From: Candidatus Peregrinibacteria bacterium Gr01-1014_25 | Lineage (GTDB): Bacteria; Patescibacteriota; Gracilibacteria; Peribacterales; Peribacteraceae | Assembly: GCA_007376205.1 (NCBI GenBank) | Contig: VMFU01000001.1 | Coordinates: forward strand, 220,661-284,660 | Direction: 5' to 3' | Length of the DNA: 64,000 bases | In this document: piece after piece, positions 1 through 8,228 of the stretch | How positions within the stretch are numbered: position 1 is the first letter of the stretch | How the letters are laid out: each line of letters opens with the position of its first letter | The notes under the pieces: model-generated | Database searches by the model: none | What the model was told of the DNA's origin: nothing | Seen by the model: the letters and a program-made list of their open reading frames with translations, nothing else | Translations under genes and position numbers: made by a program

Positions 1-57
1 TTCGGTTGCACGGATGCCCTTGTGGAAAACGTGCGCCGGCAGATGCCGCAGCGGTGA
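1..57 (+). CDS. C-terminal fragment of an upstream gene (truncated by window edge)
   Basis: Reading frame 1 runs from the window edge to a TGA at 55-57 and encodes FGCTDALVENVRRQMPQR. A strong terminator hairpin follows 21 nt later, which supports a real gene end. The product cannot be identified from 18 residues. Confidence 0.5.
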   Translation, partial: FGCTDALVENVRRQMPQR

Positions 58-78
58 CTTCCCTTCAACACCAGCACG

Positions 79-114
79 CCACCCCCCTCTTCGGTAGACT
101 TGGGGGGTGGTTTT
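79..114 (+). terminator. Rho-independent terminator overlapping the next promoter and start codon
   Basis: A perfect 9-bp stem CCACCCCCC (79-87) / GGGGGGTGG (102-110) is followed by TTTT. The loop contains the -10 box TAGACT (95-100), and the 3' stem contains the GTG start (107) of the next gene. Confidence 0.7.
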
Positions 115-1594
115 GCATTTCCGCGTGCGGCGATGTCATTCCGGCTTCCTGCTCCTGGAAGCTCTCATCGCCTTTACACTCCTTGGACTCTTCCTTCTAG
201 CGGTCGGCTTAACACTCCTTTTGAGCCACCGCGGCGTCCTGGCAGCGGGCGACCGCACGCGTGGCATCGGGCTTGCGGAGCGTGCCTTGGAAGCGGCGCG
301 CAGCATCCGCGACCAGAGTTTTGCCTCGGTCACCGACGGCAACCACGGCGTCGTCGTCGGCACGGGGGCATCCGCGGGCCAATGGAAGTGGAGCGGCACG
401 GCGGTCACAGGCAGCGGCTATACGACGGTTGTGACAGTGTCCACCATCGCCGCCGATCGCAAGCGCGCCGATGCGCGAACGTCATGGAACTTCGGCGCGA
501 GCCGGTCGGGGAGCGTGCTCCTGACGACCGAGCTGACAGACTGGCGGTTGGCGTGGAGCGTCGGCAACTGGGGGGTGGCATCCCTCGATGGGAGCATTAC
601 CGAGGGCGCAGCCGTCGTGTTCCGCGACGTCCTGGTCGTTGCATCGGGCAGCACCCTCGCGGCCTATGTTACGGGTGACGACAGCGTGGCGGGGAATGGC
701 GTTCTCGTCGCGTACGACGTCACGACGATGCCTCCGACGAAGCAGTGGTCGGAAACGTTCGGCGGCCAGGGGCTGCAGCTCGCCGTACGGGGAAGCACCC
801 TCTACGTTCTGACGCGCGCGGCAGGCAGCGAAGTGCGCGTCTACAACATCGCCTCACTCTTCAGCCCCGCGCTCCTCTCCTCGCGGGATATTCCGGGGAG
901 TGGACGCGCCCGGTCCATCGCCGTGCGGCAGGACGCTCTCCTCGTTGGCGCCGCCCAGGATGCGGTGGAGGCGGAACTGTACGCGTATGCCATTCCCCAG
1001 GCGTCGATCTTCACGCTCTCCGGCAGCCTGCAGATGACGGACGGCAGCGCACCAATCAGTATCAACATGATCGGCTTGCGCGGAAAATACGGCTACCTTG
1101 CCACGTCACAGGACACGGCGGAATTGCGCGTGGCGGGTGTGGACGATGCGGAGCGACTCACGGCGCAGTCGGCCTCGGGGTATAACCTCACCGACCGCAG
1201 CGAGGATGGAACGGCGATCGCAATTACGGGAACAGCGGCGCTCATCGGAACACAAGGCGGCAGTCTCTTTTCGGAGGCGGTGCTCCTCACCGCGACCGGC
1301 GCGGTACCGCGGTCTCCACCCGGCCCATGGGCACACGAAGCGGGCAGTGGGGTATCGCCGTCCGCGCAGGTCAACGACATTGCGATGGATCCCAGCCAAC
1401 GGTATGCCTTCTGCGCCGTCGAGGGCGATCGTGACCTTCAGATCGTTGATCTTCGCAAGCTGCAACAGGGCCAGCCGGAGGAGGTGTTCTCGGCGACGCT
1501 CGCCGGTTTCGGGAGGGCGGTGCATTACAACATCCAGCGCGACCGGCTGTACATGCTCACCGACACGATTTTGTCCGTCTACAAACCCGGATGA
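107..1594 (+). CDS. Prepilin-like protein with large beta-propeller-like C-terminal domain
   Basis: The 495-aa protein starts at GTG 107, six nt after the -10 box TAGACT. Its N-terminus has a type III (prepilin) signal: a short basic leader, then GFLLLEALIAFTLLGLF with Gly(-1) and Glu(+5), expected to be cleaved by prepilin peptidase and to anchor in the inner membrane. From about residue 150 the sequence consists of repeated hydrophobic strands with short turns (for example DLQIVDLRKL near the C-terminus), resembling LVIVD/beta-propeller repeats. Pseudopilins are normally under 250 aa, so a propeller of over 300 residues is unusual. It is the first gene of a pilin operon and its TGA overlaps the next ATG. 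A pilus-tip or adhesin role is inferred, not shown. Confidence 0.8.
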   Translation: MVLHFRVRRCHSGFLLLEALIAFTLLGLFLLAVGLTLLLSHRGVLAAGDRTRGIGLAERALEAARSIRDQSFASVTDGNHGVVVGTGASAGQWKWSGTAVTGSGYTTVVTVSTIAADRKRADARTSWNFGASRSGSVLLTTELTDWRLAWSVGNWGVASLDGSITEGAAVVFRDVLVVASGSTLAAYVTGDDSVAGNGVLVAYDVTTMPPTKQWSETFGGQGLQLAVRGSTLYVLTRAAGSEVRVYNIASLFSPALLSSRDIPGSGRARSIAVRQDALLVGAAQDAVEAELYAYAIPQASIFTLSGSLQMTDGSAPISINMIGLRGKYGYLATSQDTAELRVAGVDDAERLTAQSASGYNLTDRSEDGTAIAITGTAALIGTQGGSLFSEAVLLTATGAVPRSPPGPWAHEAGSGVSPSAQVNDIAMDPSQRYAFCAVEGDRDLQIVDLRKLQQGQPEEVFSATLAGFGRAVHYNIQRDRLYMLTDTILSVYKPG

Positions 1595-2007
1595 TGCTCA
1601 CGCGGGCCCGCGACGGCTACGTCTTCCTGGTGAGCGTGCTCGCCGTCGGCGCCATTGCCATCGCGGTCGTAGCAACCCTCCTCCTCGCGGCGACGTCGAT
1701 CAGCCGCAACCGCCTGACGCTCGAAGAGTCCGCGCGCGCCCTGGCGCACAGTCAGACCTGTGCGGAACATGTACTGCGTAAACTGCGGATCGACGCAGCC
1801 TACAGCGGCAACGAGACGCTGACGTTGACCAGCGGATCCTGCACGGTGCGTTCCGTGGGCGGCGTCGGTAACACCGACCGAACGGTGTGCGTGGAGGGCG
1901 TCAGCGGCAGCGTGACGCGTCGCCTGGAAATCGACGTGGAGCGGGTGTACCCGTCGATGCGCGTTCGTCAGTGGCAGGAAGTCTCCGCATTTTCCCTGTG
2001 CCCGTGA
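1591..2007 (+). CDS. Minor pseudopilin (PilX-like position)
   Basis: A 138-aa protein whose ATG overlaps the previous stop (ATGA), indicating translational coupling. It has a short basic N-terminus, then a hydrophobic helix (residues about 10-35, VFLVSVLAVGAIAIAVVATL) and a small Cys-containing globular part. The canonical GFxxxE motif is degenerate (DGYVFLVS), so processing by prepilin peptidase is uncertain. Operon position between two prepilin genes suggests a minor pilin of the pilus or pseudopilus assembly complex. The family assignment is by context and architecture only. Confidence 0.7.
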   Translation: MMLTRARDGYVFLVSVLAVGAIAIAVVATLLLAATSISRNRLTLEESARALAHSQTCAEHVLRKLRIDAAYSGNETLTLTSGSCTVRSVGGVGNTDRTVCVEGVSGSVTRRLEIDVERVYPSMRVRQWQEVSAFSLCP

Positions 2008-2645
2008 TTCGCCCGCACGCCCGCTCCGGCATCACCCTCGTCGAGCTGCTGCTCTTCGTCGGTCTGCTGGCGTTCTCCGGGCTTGCGACGGTGCAGCTCC
2101 TTTTCCTCACCAGCGACAATCAGATCCGCCAGCAAGCAACGGCGGACGTCGAACAGAGCGCGCTGCAGATCTCGCAGCTCTTGGCGTACCGCGTCCGTCA
2201 CGCGGAGCGCATCGTTCGCCCGCTGCGTGGAGGGACGGGGGCGATTCTTGTGCTGCAAACCGGGAGTGTCGACAACAATCCGACTGTGATCGGCACCGCA
2301 AGCGGCGTGATTGTCGAGACGCTCGGAGACACCGAGGAGGCCGTCAGCGACGCTCGCGTGACCGTCAGCAGTTTTCTCATCACGAACACCTCCCCCTCCG
2401 ACGACCGTCCGAGCGTGCGCATCACGATGCGGCTGACGAAGCCCGGCGTGGTGCCGTCCTCTCCGGCGGTGTCACGCTTTGTCGATCTGGCATTCGCGTT
2501 GTTTCCCGACGACGTCACAAGCGGCGGAGCATGCAACGGCGTCATCTGTGCCGCGCCGCGGTGCAGCTCGGTCCATCATCATTACCAGTGGGATGTCTGC
2601 GTCTCCGGCGCATGCAAAGCGGCATCGGGATCACTGATCTGCTGA
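2004..2645 (+). CDS. Type IV pilus minor pilin / pseudopilin (PilW/PulJ-like)
   Basis: I start this 213-aa protein at GTG 2004, overlapping the previous TGA as GTGA. The ORF track begins upstream inside the previous gene. The N-terminus RSGITLVELLLFVGLLAFSG is a classic prepilin cleavage and methylation motif with Glu at +5 and one N-terminal helix. The C-terminus (about residues 175-213) has several cysteines that may form disulfides. It is the third gene of the operon, probably a minor pilin priming assembly. Confidence 0.8.
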   Translation: MIRPHARSGITLVELLLFVGLLAFSGLATVQLLFLTSDNQIRQQATADVEQSALQISQLLAYRVRHAERIVRPLRGGTGAILVLQTGSVDNNPTVIGTASGVIVETLGDTEEAVSDARVTVSSFLITNTSPSDDRPSVRITMRLTKPGVVPSSPAVSRFVDLAFALFPDDVTSGGACNGVICAAPRCSSVHHHYQWDVCVSGACKAASGSLIC

Positions 2646-2690
2646 AAGGAGATGTCAAGACGATCTACCGTAAAGAAGCGCTCGCCCGCG

Positions 2691-2761
2691 TATACTGGTG
2701 GCCTCGCGCGAGGTGGCATTCTTGTGCCCGACGCGCCCCCTTCCTTTTCCTCCCCTTCCGT
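2691..2761 (+). promoter_or_regulatory. Promoter and about 60-nt leader of the major pilin genes
   Basis: TATACT at 2691-2696 is a good -10 box. Unlike most genes here, the start codon lies 65 nt downstream, so the mRNA has a real 5' UTR. The UTR begins with a self-complementary CCTCGCGCGAGG and continues pyrimidine-rich. No obvious -35 or Shine-Dalgarno is visible. Confidence 0.55.
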
Positions 2762-3217
2762 ATGGTTCAACACTTCCTCTCCCGCAACGCTCGCAAGGGC
2801 TTCACCCTCATCGAGCTCCTGCTCGTGATCGGCATCATCGCGATCCTGGCGGCCATCGTCATCGTCGCGATCAACCCGACCAAGCAGCTTGCCGACGCGC
2901 GAAACGCCCAGCGCCGCAGCGACGTGAATACGATTCTGAATGCGGTGTACCAGTACTCCATCGACAACACGGGCAACCTGCCGTCGACCATCACGACGAC
3001 AACGAAGGAAATCTGCGAGTCCAAGGCCGACTGCGACAGCGATGGCATCCACCTCGACATGCTCACCGGCACGTATCTCGTGAGCCTGCCGACCGATCCG
3101 CGTGCAGCCAGCACGGCGACGGGCACGGACTACACGATCGTCAAGACCAGCGGCGGCCGCGTGACGGTCAGCGCTCCGCAGGCCGAACAGAGCCAGACGA
3201 TTCAGGTGACCCGCTAA
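2762..3217 (+). CDS. Type IV major pilin-like protein (copy 1)
   Basis: A 151-aa prepilin. I start it at ATG 2762, directly before SRNARKGFTLIELLLVIGII, because the upstream ORF extension overlaps the leader and has no pilin character. Cleavage is expected after Gly13, followed by the N-methylated Phe and Glu+5. After the helix comes NPTKQLADARNAQRRSDVNT, typical of Patescibacteria pilins, then a small C-terminal domain with two cysteines (CESKADC). It is followed 18 nt later by a near-duplicate gene. Probably a structural subunit of the pilus used for adhesion or DNA uptake (inference). Confidence 0.9.
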   Translation: MVQHFLSRNARKGFTLIELLLVIGIIAILAAIVIVAINPTKQLADARNAQRRSDVNTILNAVYQYSIDNTGNLPSTITTTTKEICESKADCDSDGIHLDMLTGTYLVSLPTDPRAASTATGTDYTIVKTSGGRVTVSAPQAEQSQTIQVTR

Positions 3218-3235
3218 GCATTCGCTTCATTGCGT

Positions 3236-3790
3236 ATGTCGCGGACACTCCCTACATCGTCGGCTAAACGCGCGGGGTTCACCCGTCAACGTCTGCGTGG
3301 GCTCCGCCGAGGTTTCACCCTCATCGAGCTTCTGCTCGTGATCGGCATCATCGCGATCCTAGCGGCCGTCGTCATCGTCGCGATCAACCCGACCAAGCAG
3401 CTTGCCGACGCGCGAAACGCCCAGCGCCGCAGCGACGTGAATACGATTTTAAATGCGATCTATCAGTACGCGATCGACAACAACGGCAACCTCCCCACCG
3501 GCATCCCGACGGGCTCGGCGAATATCCGCGAAATCTGCAAGACGGATCCGGGGAAGAAATGCATCAGCGCTGCGTCGGTCGCCGGTCTCGCGTGGGGGCG
3601 CACGAACCTCGATATCCTGACGGGTTCGTATCTGACCGCGCTCCCCAACGATCCGCGCTACCCTGGTACGTCTGCTTCCGTCCACGCCCAATCCGGATCG
3701 TACTATTTCATCTACCAGTCCACCGGCGGCCGCGTGACGGTCACGTCGTCCGGCGCCGAACTCGGCGCGAGTATTTCGGTGACGCGGTAA
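3236..3790 (+). CDS. Type IV major pilin-like protein (copy 2)
   Basis: A 184-aa prepilin starting at ATG 3236 (a TTG at 3230 is the track start). The leader is longer than in copy 1, about 27 residues before Gly and FTLIELLLVIGII. The first half of the mature part is almost identical to copy 1 even at synonymous sites, while the C-terminal half diverges, adding a Cys pair (CKTDPGKKC) and an extra loop, and then reconverges at SGGRVTV. This pattern fits a tandem duplication with gene conversion or selection on the assembly helix. An intrinsic terminator follows. Confidence 0.9.
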   Translation: MSRTLPTSSAKRAGFTRQRLRGLRRGFTLIELLLVIGIIAILAAVVIVAINPTKQLADARNAQRRSDVNTILNAIYQYAIDNNGNLPTGIPTGSANIREICKTDPGKKCISAASVAGLAWGRTNLDILTGSYLTALPNDPRYPGTSASVHAQSGSYYFIYQSTGGRVTVTSSGAELGASISVTR

Positions 3791-3807
3791 CCCTCATCAG
3801 GCGTTCC

Positions 3808-3838
3808 ATAGCGGCGAGGCGTTCTCGCCGCTATTTTT
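3808..3838 (+). terminator. Rho-independent terminator of the pilin operon
   Basis: Stem ATAGCGGCGAG (3808-3818), loop GCGTT, stem CTCGCCGCTAT (3824-3834), then TTTT. It separates the pilin operon from the kinase promoter. Confidence 0.85.
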
Positions 3839-3883
3839 CGCTGCCACTGGCCAAAATACCCCTTCTCTGCTATACTCCTTGGA

Positions 3884-5485
3884 TTGACGGAAAACACCAA
3901 CCAATCACCGTCTAAAACCCTGCTGCGCGGATCCATTCTGCGGCGCGCCGTCATGCAATCGGTGCTGCTGGGATTCTTCACGGTGGGCATGTTGAGTTTG
4001 GCGGCGTTCATCGTCATGCGCCGTCTGCTGACCGATATTGTACTTGCGATCCACGAGGCGACGCCGGCATTCACCTGGCAGGCCGTTCAGGAGGTACTGG
4101 AACGCGAGGGGCTGACGGACGGCCGCATCATCGCATCGGCGCTCGCGACCATCAGCGGTCTCATGCTGCTCTGTGCGATTCTGCTGGCGATTCTGCTGGC
4201 CCGCAGTCTCACGCAGCCGATCGTCTCGCTCACGGGCAAAGTGCGGACGCTCCGGCCCGGACACTGGCGCTTTGACCGCGACGTCCGGACAGGCGATGAA
4301 GTGGAAGTGCTCGACGCGGTGGTGGCGGACATGGCGCAGCGTTTGAAGAAAATGTACGAGCGCCTGGAGGCCGAAGTGCGGTCGCGCACGCGCGAGTTGC
4401 GTCGGCAGTACGTACTCGACCGAGCCATTCTGGAAGCCATTGATTACGGGGTGATGACCGTCGACGAGCACGGCGCCGTGCGTCAGGCGAACCCGGGGAC
4501 GGAACGCCTCCTCGGCTGCACGCAGGACGTGATCGTGGGGAAGAGCATTGCCGAAATTCTGCCGCTCTGCAGCGGGCGCGAATGCCGGCCGCTGTCGAAG
4601 CATCCGGTTGAACAGTGCCTCCGCACGGGAAAGCCGTACCGTTCCGGCGTCGGCGAACATCTCACCGCGGTCCGCGCTGACGGGACGATGCTCCCCGTTG
4701 TCGTCGCGGCGAACCCCCTCGGCATGGCGCGGGTCCGCAACGCCGTCGTCGTCGTGCAGGACGTCAGCGAAGAGCGTCGCGTGGACGAAATGAAATCGGA
4801 ATTCATCTCCCTCGCCTCCCATCAACTCCGCACGCCACTGTCGATTCTGCGGTGGTATCTGGATCTCTTTGGCACTGGCGGGGCCGACGTGGCTCCCGCG
4901 CAGCGCCCGTACATCGCTGAAATGCAGGGCGCGGTTGATCGCATGGTCAACCTACTCAACGCGCTTCTGCAAGTGGCGAAGCTCGAAGGCGAGGATGCGC
5001 GTGCGACACTGCAGCGCGTGGACTGCCGCACCATAGTCCGCGAGGCCATTCGCGACATCCGGCCCGTTTCCGAGGCGAGGCATATTCGCTGTGTAGAGGA
5101 TGTTCCTGCGCATGCCGTCTACGCGAAGACGGATGCCGCGCTGCTGAAGGTCATTCTGCACAACCTCCTCATGAATGCCGTGAAGTACAACAAGGACGGC
5201 GGCACGGTGGATCTGCGTCTCTGGACGGATGGCGCTCGCGTGCGCATCGCCGTGCGCGATAGCGGTGCGGGCATTCCGCTCGCGGAGCAGGCGAGGGTCT
5301 TCCAGAAGTTCTTCCGCGCGGAGAACATCAAGCGCTTCGATACCGACGGTAACGGCTTGGGGCTCTACATGTGCAAGCTCATCTTGAGCGGCCTCGGGGG
5401 TGATATTTCCTTTGAAAGCCAGGAGGGCAAAGGCACAACATTCACGATCGAGATCCCGGCGGGGCGGGGGAAGAAGCGCTCATGA
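3884..5485 (+). CDS. Membrane-bound PAS sensor histidine kinase
   Basis: A 533-aa kinase starting at TTG 3884, seven nt after TATACT (3871-3876). Two membrane helices (about residues 23-48 and 88-106) flank a short extracytoplasmic loop. They are followed by a HAMP-like segment, a coiled coil (about 150-175), a PAS domain (about 180-300), HisKA with ASHQLRTPLS (phospho-acceptor His about 313) and a HATPase with N, G1 (DSGAGI) and G2 (GNGLGLYMCK) boxes. All catalytic motifs look intact. No response regulator gene is adjacent, so the partner is elsewhere. The signal is unknown; two Cys in the PAS region (CSGREC) could sense redox state or bind metal, which is speculative. Confidence 0.92.
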   Translation: MTENTNQSPSKTLLRGSILRRAVMQSVLLGFFTVGMLSLAAFIVMRRLLTDIVLAIHEATPAFTWQAVQEVLEREGLTDGRIIASALATISGLMLLCAILLAILLARSLTQPIVSLTGKVRTLRPGHWRFDRDVRTGDEVEVLDAVVADMAQRLKKMYERLEAEVRSRTRELRRQYVLDRAILEAIDYGVMTVDEHGAVRQANPGTERLLGCTQDVIVGKSIAEILPLCSGRECRPLSKHPVEQCLRTGKPYRSGVGEHLTAVRADGTMLPVVVAANPLGMARVRNAVVVVQDVSEERRVDEMKSEFISLASHQLRTPLSILRWYLDLFGTGGADVAPAQRPYIAEMQGAVDRMVNLLNALLQVAKLEGEDARATLQRVDCRTIVREAIRDIRPVSEARHIRCVEDVPAHAVYAKTDAALLKVILHNLLMNAVKYNKDGGTVDLRLWTDGARVRIAVRDSGAGIPLAEQARVFQKFFRAENIKRFDTDGNGLGLYMCKLILSGLGGDISFESQEGKGTTFTIEIPAGRGKKRS

Positions 5486-5504
5486 AGAGGTAGACTGGGG
5501 GCAT

Positions 5505-5580
5505 GCCGCTGTAGCTCAGCTGGTAGAGCAACTCACTTGTAATGAGTAGGTCGCCGGTTCGAATCCGGCCAGCGGCTCCA
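5505..5580 (+). tRNA. tRNA-Thr (anticodon TGT)
   Basis: The acceptor stem GCCGCTG (5505-5511) pairs with CAGCGGC (5570-5576), and CCA is encoded. The anticodon arm ACTCA-CTTGTAA-TGAGT gives TGT, reading ACA. The D and T arms (GCCGGTTCGAATCCGGC) are canonical. A TAGACT -10 at 5491-5496 places transcription start at or next to the mature 5' end. Confidence 0.96.
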
Positions 5581-5594
5581 CCAAGAAGGGATCG

Positions 5595-6128
5595 TCACCC
5601 GTCGTTCTCCTGACCCCGTGCGTCGTCGTCGCGGTGGTTCGCAATCCACTGGGACCATTCGTGATCCGCATCAAGGAAGCGGATGCACGCGTTAACAATA
5701 GTCATATCATTCATCCAATCTTTCGTTTGCCGTGGAACTTGATCGAGAGCGAGCAGACCTGCTTGCCCGATCGAGTCATGCTCCTCTGCCTGATGCATCG
5801 CCTCGCTTTCAGAGTGGAGCACTCTGCCACAAACACCCATGATTTGGCCTGCGACATATTCAGCAACTTTCACAGGAGTGCGTCGATCTGCATCCGTGAA
5901 TGTCCCCACATGGAGCTTCGGAGTAATGCCGAGCGCGATGAGTCTGCCTTGTGCATGTTCCAAGGCACCGTATATCCGCTGTCTGGCTTCTGGGTTCAGG
6001 CCCTCTTTCTCCGTGAGAATCATACGGGCGCTTCGGATAATTTGCAGAGTAATCTCGCGGAGCTCGCGTGCTCGGGGGTGAGCTGAGTATTCTTTTTGCG
6101 TTGGGTAGATTGGTTTATTCACTGTCAT
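5595..6128 (-). CDS. Hypothetical protein, 177 aa
   Basis: The ATG at 6128 is preceded by TAAAAT with a 6-nt gap on the minus strand, matching the leaderless pattern of the window. The protein is soluble, mostly helical and charged, with no signal peptide, membrane segment or motif I recognise. It includes several His residues in the second half (LHSESEAMHQAEEHDS). It sits downstream of rnpB on the same strand, with its 3' end facing tRNA-Thr. Function unknown. Confidence 0.7.
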   Translation of the reverse strand: MTVNKPIYPTQKEYSAHPRARELREITLQIIRSARMILTEKEGLNPEARQRIYGALEHAQGRLIALGITPKLHVGTFTDADRRTPVKVAEYVAGQIMGVCGRVLHSESEAMHQAEEHDSIGQAGLLALDQVPRQTKDWMNDMTIVNACIRFLDADHEWSQWIANHRDDDARGQENDG

Positions 6129-6165
6129 AATGTTATTTTATCACTTTTTTTATTATATGCCAAAC

Positions 6166-6185
6166 CGAGGGTACGAATACCCTCG
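6166..6185 (-). terminator. Hairpin just downstream of RNase P RNA
   Basis: A perfect 8-bp stem CGAGGGTA / TACCCTCG with a TTCG tetraloop on the minus strand, six nt past the rnpB 3' end. No U-run follows, so it may be a stabilising 3' hairpin or a processing signal rather than a classic terminator. Confidence 0.5.
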
Positions 6186-6191
6186 ATTCTG

Positions 6192-6576
6192 GCCTCCCAC
6201 TCTTCTGTACGCCGGGTTCTGTCCGCCGCCGGGCGACGCCGGCGGCGCAGTGACCATCTCTCTAGGGGAAACGGTTGCCCGTTCCCTCAAGCGGAGGAGC
6301 ATCGGGAGCGACGAAACCATCGCTGTATCCCAATACCCAAACCCTCCTTGCATCACCATGAGTTTGCCAACCGCGAACCGATACTGGTCCACGGCCTCGG
6401 TTCCCGAGGCGTTTCACATCCATACGCTTGGACTCCTTGCGGAGGCGTGTCGCACGGACTCGTCTCTGTGGCACTGGTCCTCCCGCATCCTTATGGATTA
6501 TGCGATGCGGTGGCGGGTGTTACCCGCATGGCGTTTCGGTGATGCCCGGACGTTCCTCCCCGCACCTTTTTGAGGC
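6192..6576 (-). ncRNA. rnpB: RNase P RNA (bacterial type A-like)
   Basis: On the minus strand the conserved elements appear in order: GAGGAACGTCCGGGC (P4 5' strand), CAGTGCCACAGAGA, GGATGTGAAACGCC, the GGCAAACTC..GATGCAAG block, GCTTGAGGG..GGCAACCG..CCTAGAGAGATGG, and finally GACAGAACCCGGCGTAC (P4 3' strand). I set the ends by a P1 helix GCCTC (6572-6576) with GAGGC (6192-6196), giving about 385 nt. This is the catalytic RNA that matures tRNA 5' ends. The ORF-track entries over this region are spurious. The exact termini are estimates. Confidence 0.96.
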
Positions 6577-6793
6577 TGAACCCCGATGGGTGCCACGTAT
6601 TTCCACGTGGAAGCAAATGACATCTTCCAAGGAACGACCTCAAAAGGGTGCGGGGCGGTCACTCAAAGAGCAGGACAGCCCATTATCTCGCAAAGGCCCG
6701 CCAGAAGCAAGATTTTCCACACTTTTTCCCATCGAAGGCGATGCTCCAGACACCCTCGACGCCTGCATCCTCCTCGCCCATACTCATGGCCGC

Positions 6794-8188
6794 ATGAAGC
6801 GGCTGGAAATCCTCTTCGGCGCGCTCCGCGTCCCCCTCGACGCTGTTGCCGTTGCCGCCGCGCTCCTTCTGGCGTACGAGCTGCGTGTCCGGAGCATGGA
6901 TTTGCTTCCCGGCGTGCAACTCCTGGAGCCCCCGACAACGTTGCCGGGTGCACCGGAGTACCTCGCATCGTTCGTTGTGCCGGGCGCCGCCCTCTTCATT
7001 CTGCTCGCCGCGCTTCTGGGGCTGTACACACTGACCACGGTGCGCAGCGCGTGGCGGGAAGTCGGACGCACCATCATCGCATGCGCCCTGTGGCTTTCCC
7101 TCGTCATCGCCTGGTATTTCCTCGTGCGCAAACAGCTGTTCTACTCCCGCGTCCTGCTTCTCCACGCCGTCACGTTCGCCGGCCTCTTCGTGCTGACACT
7201 GCGCGCCGCTCTGACGCTCGTGCAGCGTGCATTCCTCCGTCGCGGCTACGGTGTTCGGTCCGTCCTGACCGTTGGAGCCGTGCCACCGTCCCCGGCGGCA
7301 CTCGCCACACTGATGAAAGATATCCGCTACGCGTACCGCGGACATGTGGATTCCCTGCGCCAGGCCGGAGAAATTTGCACGCACGGCGACATCGACCTGA
7401 TCATTCAGACAGACGCCCGGCCGGGCAGCGACGAGACGGCGCAACTCATCGACACATGCCGCAGCAGGCAGGTGGCGTACGCGTTCCTGCCGCCGCTCTT
7501 TACGGACGTTCCCCACCTGCTCGGCGTCGAGCGGCTCGGGCTGCTGCCGCTGCTCCAATTCCAGCCGACCCCGCTCGACGGATGGGGCCGCATCTGGAAA
7601 GCGCTCTTCGACGCCGCGGCGAGCCTGGTCATCATCCTCGTCCTACTGCCGCTCTTCCTGCTCATCACCCTCTGCATTCTCATCGAGGACGGATGGCCGG
7701 TGTTCTTCGTCTCCCGGCGTATCGGCGAGAAGGGGCGAGGGACGATCCCCGTCGTCAAATTCCGTTCGATGGTGAAAGATGCCGAGCGCAAGAAGCAGGA
7801 GCTCTCCGCGCAAAATTTCCGAAGCGACGGTCCGCTTTTCAAGGTGCGCGGTGATCCCCGCGTCACCCGCGTCGGGCGCGTACTCCGTCGCTGGTCGCTG
7901 GACGAGTTGCCTCAATTCTTCAACGTCCTCGCCGGCCACATGGCTCTGGTCGGCCCCCGCCCACATCTTCCCGAAGAAGTGGCGCGCTACTCGCCGTACG
8001 AACGTCGCGTGTTCGTCGTGCGTCCGGGCGTTACCGGCCTCGCGCAGATTTCCGGCCGTTCGGATCTCTCATTCAGCGAAGAAGTGCATCTTGATTTGCA
8101 GTACATCGAGGAGTGGTCGCCATTTCTGGATCTCTGGGTTCTCTGGCGGACGGTCGTCGTGGTGTTGACGCGCAAGGGGGCAGAGTAG
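6794..8188 (+). CDS. Polyprenyl-phosphate sugar-1-phosphate transferase (exopolysaccharide initiating glycosyltransferase)
   Basis: I start this 464-aa protein at ATG 6794, nine nt after CATACT, because the ORF-track start lies inside rnpB. Four to five N-terminal membrane helices (about residues 10-150) precede a Rossmann-like cytoplasmic segment, a further hydrophobic segment (about 270-300) and the C-terminal catalytic domain of the WbaP/WcaJ family: PVVKFRSM, LRRWSLDELPQFFNVL, GPRPHLPEE and RPGVTGLAQISGR. The family transfers a sugar-1-phosphate from a UDP-sugar to undecaprenyl phosphate at the inner membrane, the first step of capsule, O-antigen or glycan assembly. The sugar is not predictable here. 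GalU at 38.7 kb could feed such a pathway. Confidence 0.93.
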   Translation: MKRLEILFGALRVPLDAVAVAAALLLAYELRVRSMDLLPGVQLLEPPTTLPGAPEYLASFVVPGAALFILLAALLGLYTLTTVRSAWREVGRTIIACALWLSLVIAWYFLVRKQLFYSRVLLLHAVTFAGLFVLTLRAALTLVQRAFLRRGYGVRSVLTVGAVPPSPAALATLMKDIRYAYRGHVDSLRQAGEICTHGDIDLIIQTDARPGSDETAQLIDTCRSRQVAYAFLPPLFTDVPHLLGVERLGLLPLLQFQPTPLDGWGRIWKALFDAAASLVIILVLLPLFLLITLCILIEDGWPVFFVSRRIGEKGRGTIPVVKFRSMVKDAERKKQELSAQNFRSDGPLFKVRGDPRVTRVGRVLRRWSLDELPQFFNVLAGHMALVGPRPHLPEEVARYSPYERRVFVVRPGVTGLAQISGRSDLSFSEEVHLDLQYIEEWSPFLDLWVLWRTVVVVLTRKGAE

Positions 8189-8228
8189 AGCGCTTTTCGC
8201 CTCCCGCTTCCCGCGGTATGCTCATCGC

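Noticed and set aside
6130-6573. Two overlapping plus-strand ORFs (147 and 148 aa)
   Set aside because: They lie over the RNase P RNA on the opposite strand, whose conserved blocks explain the sequence.
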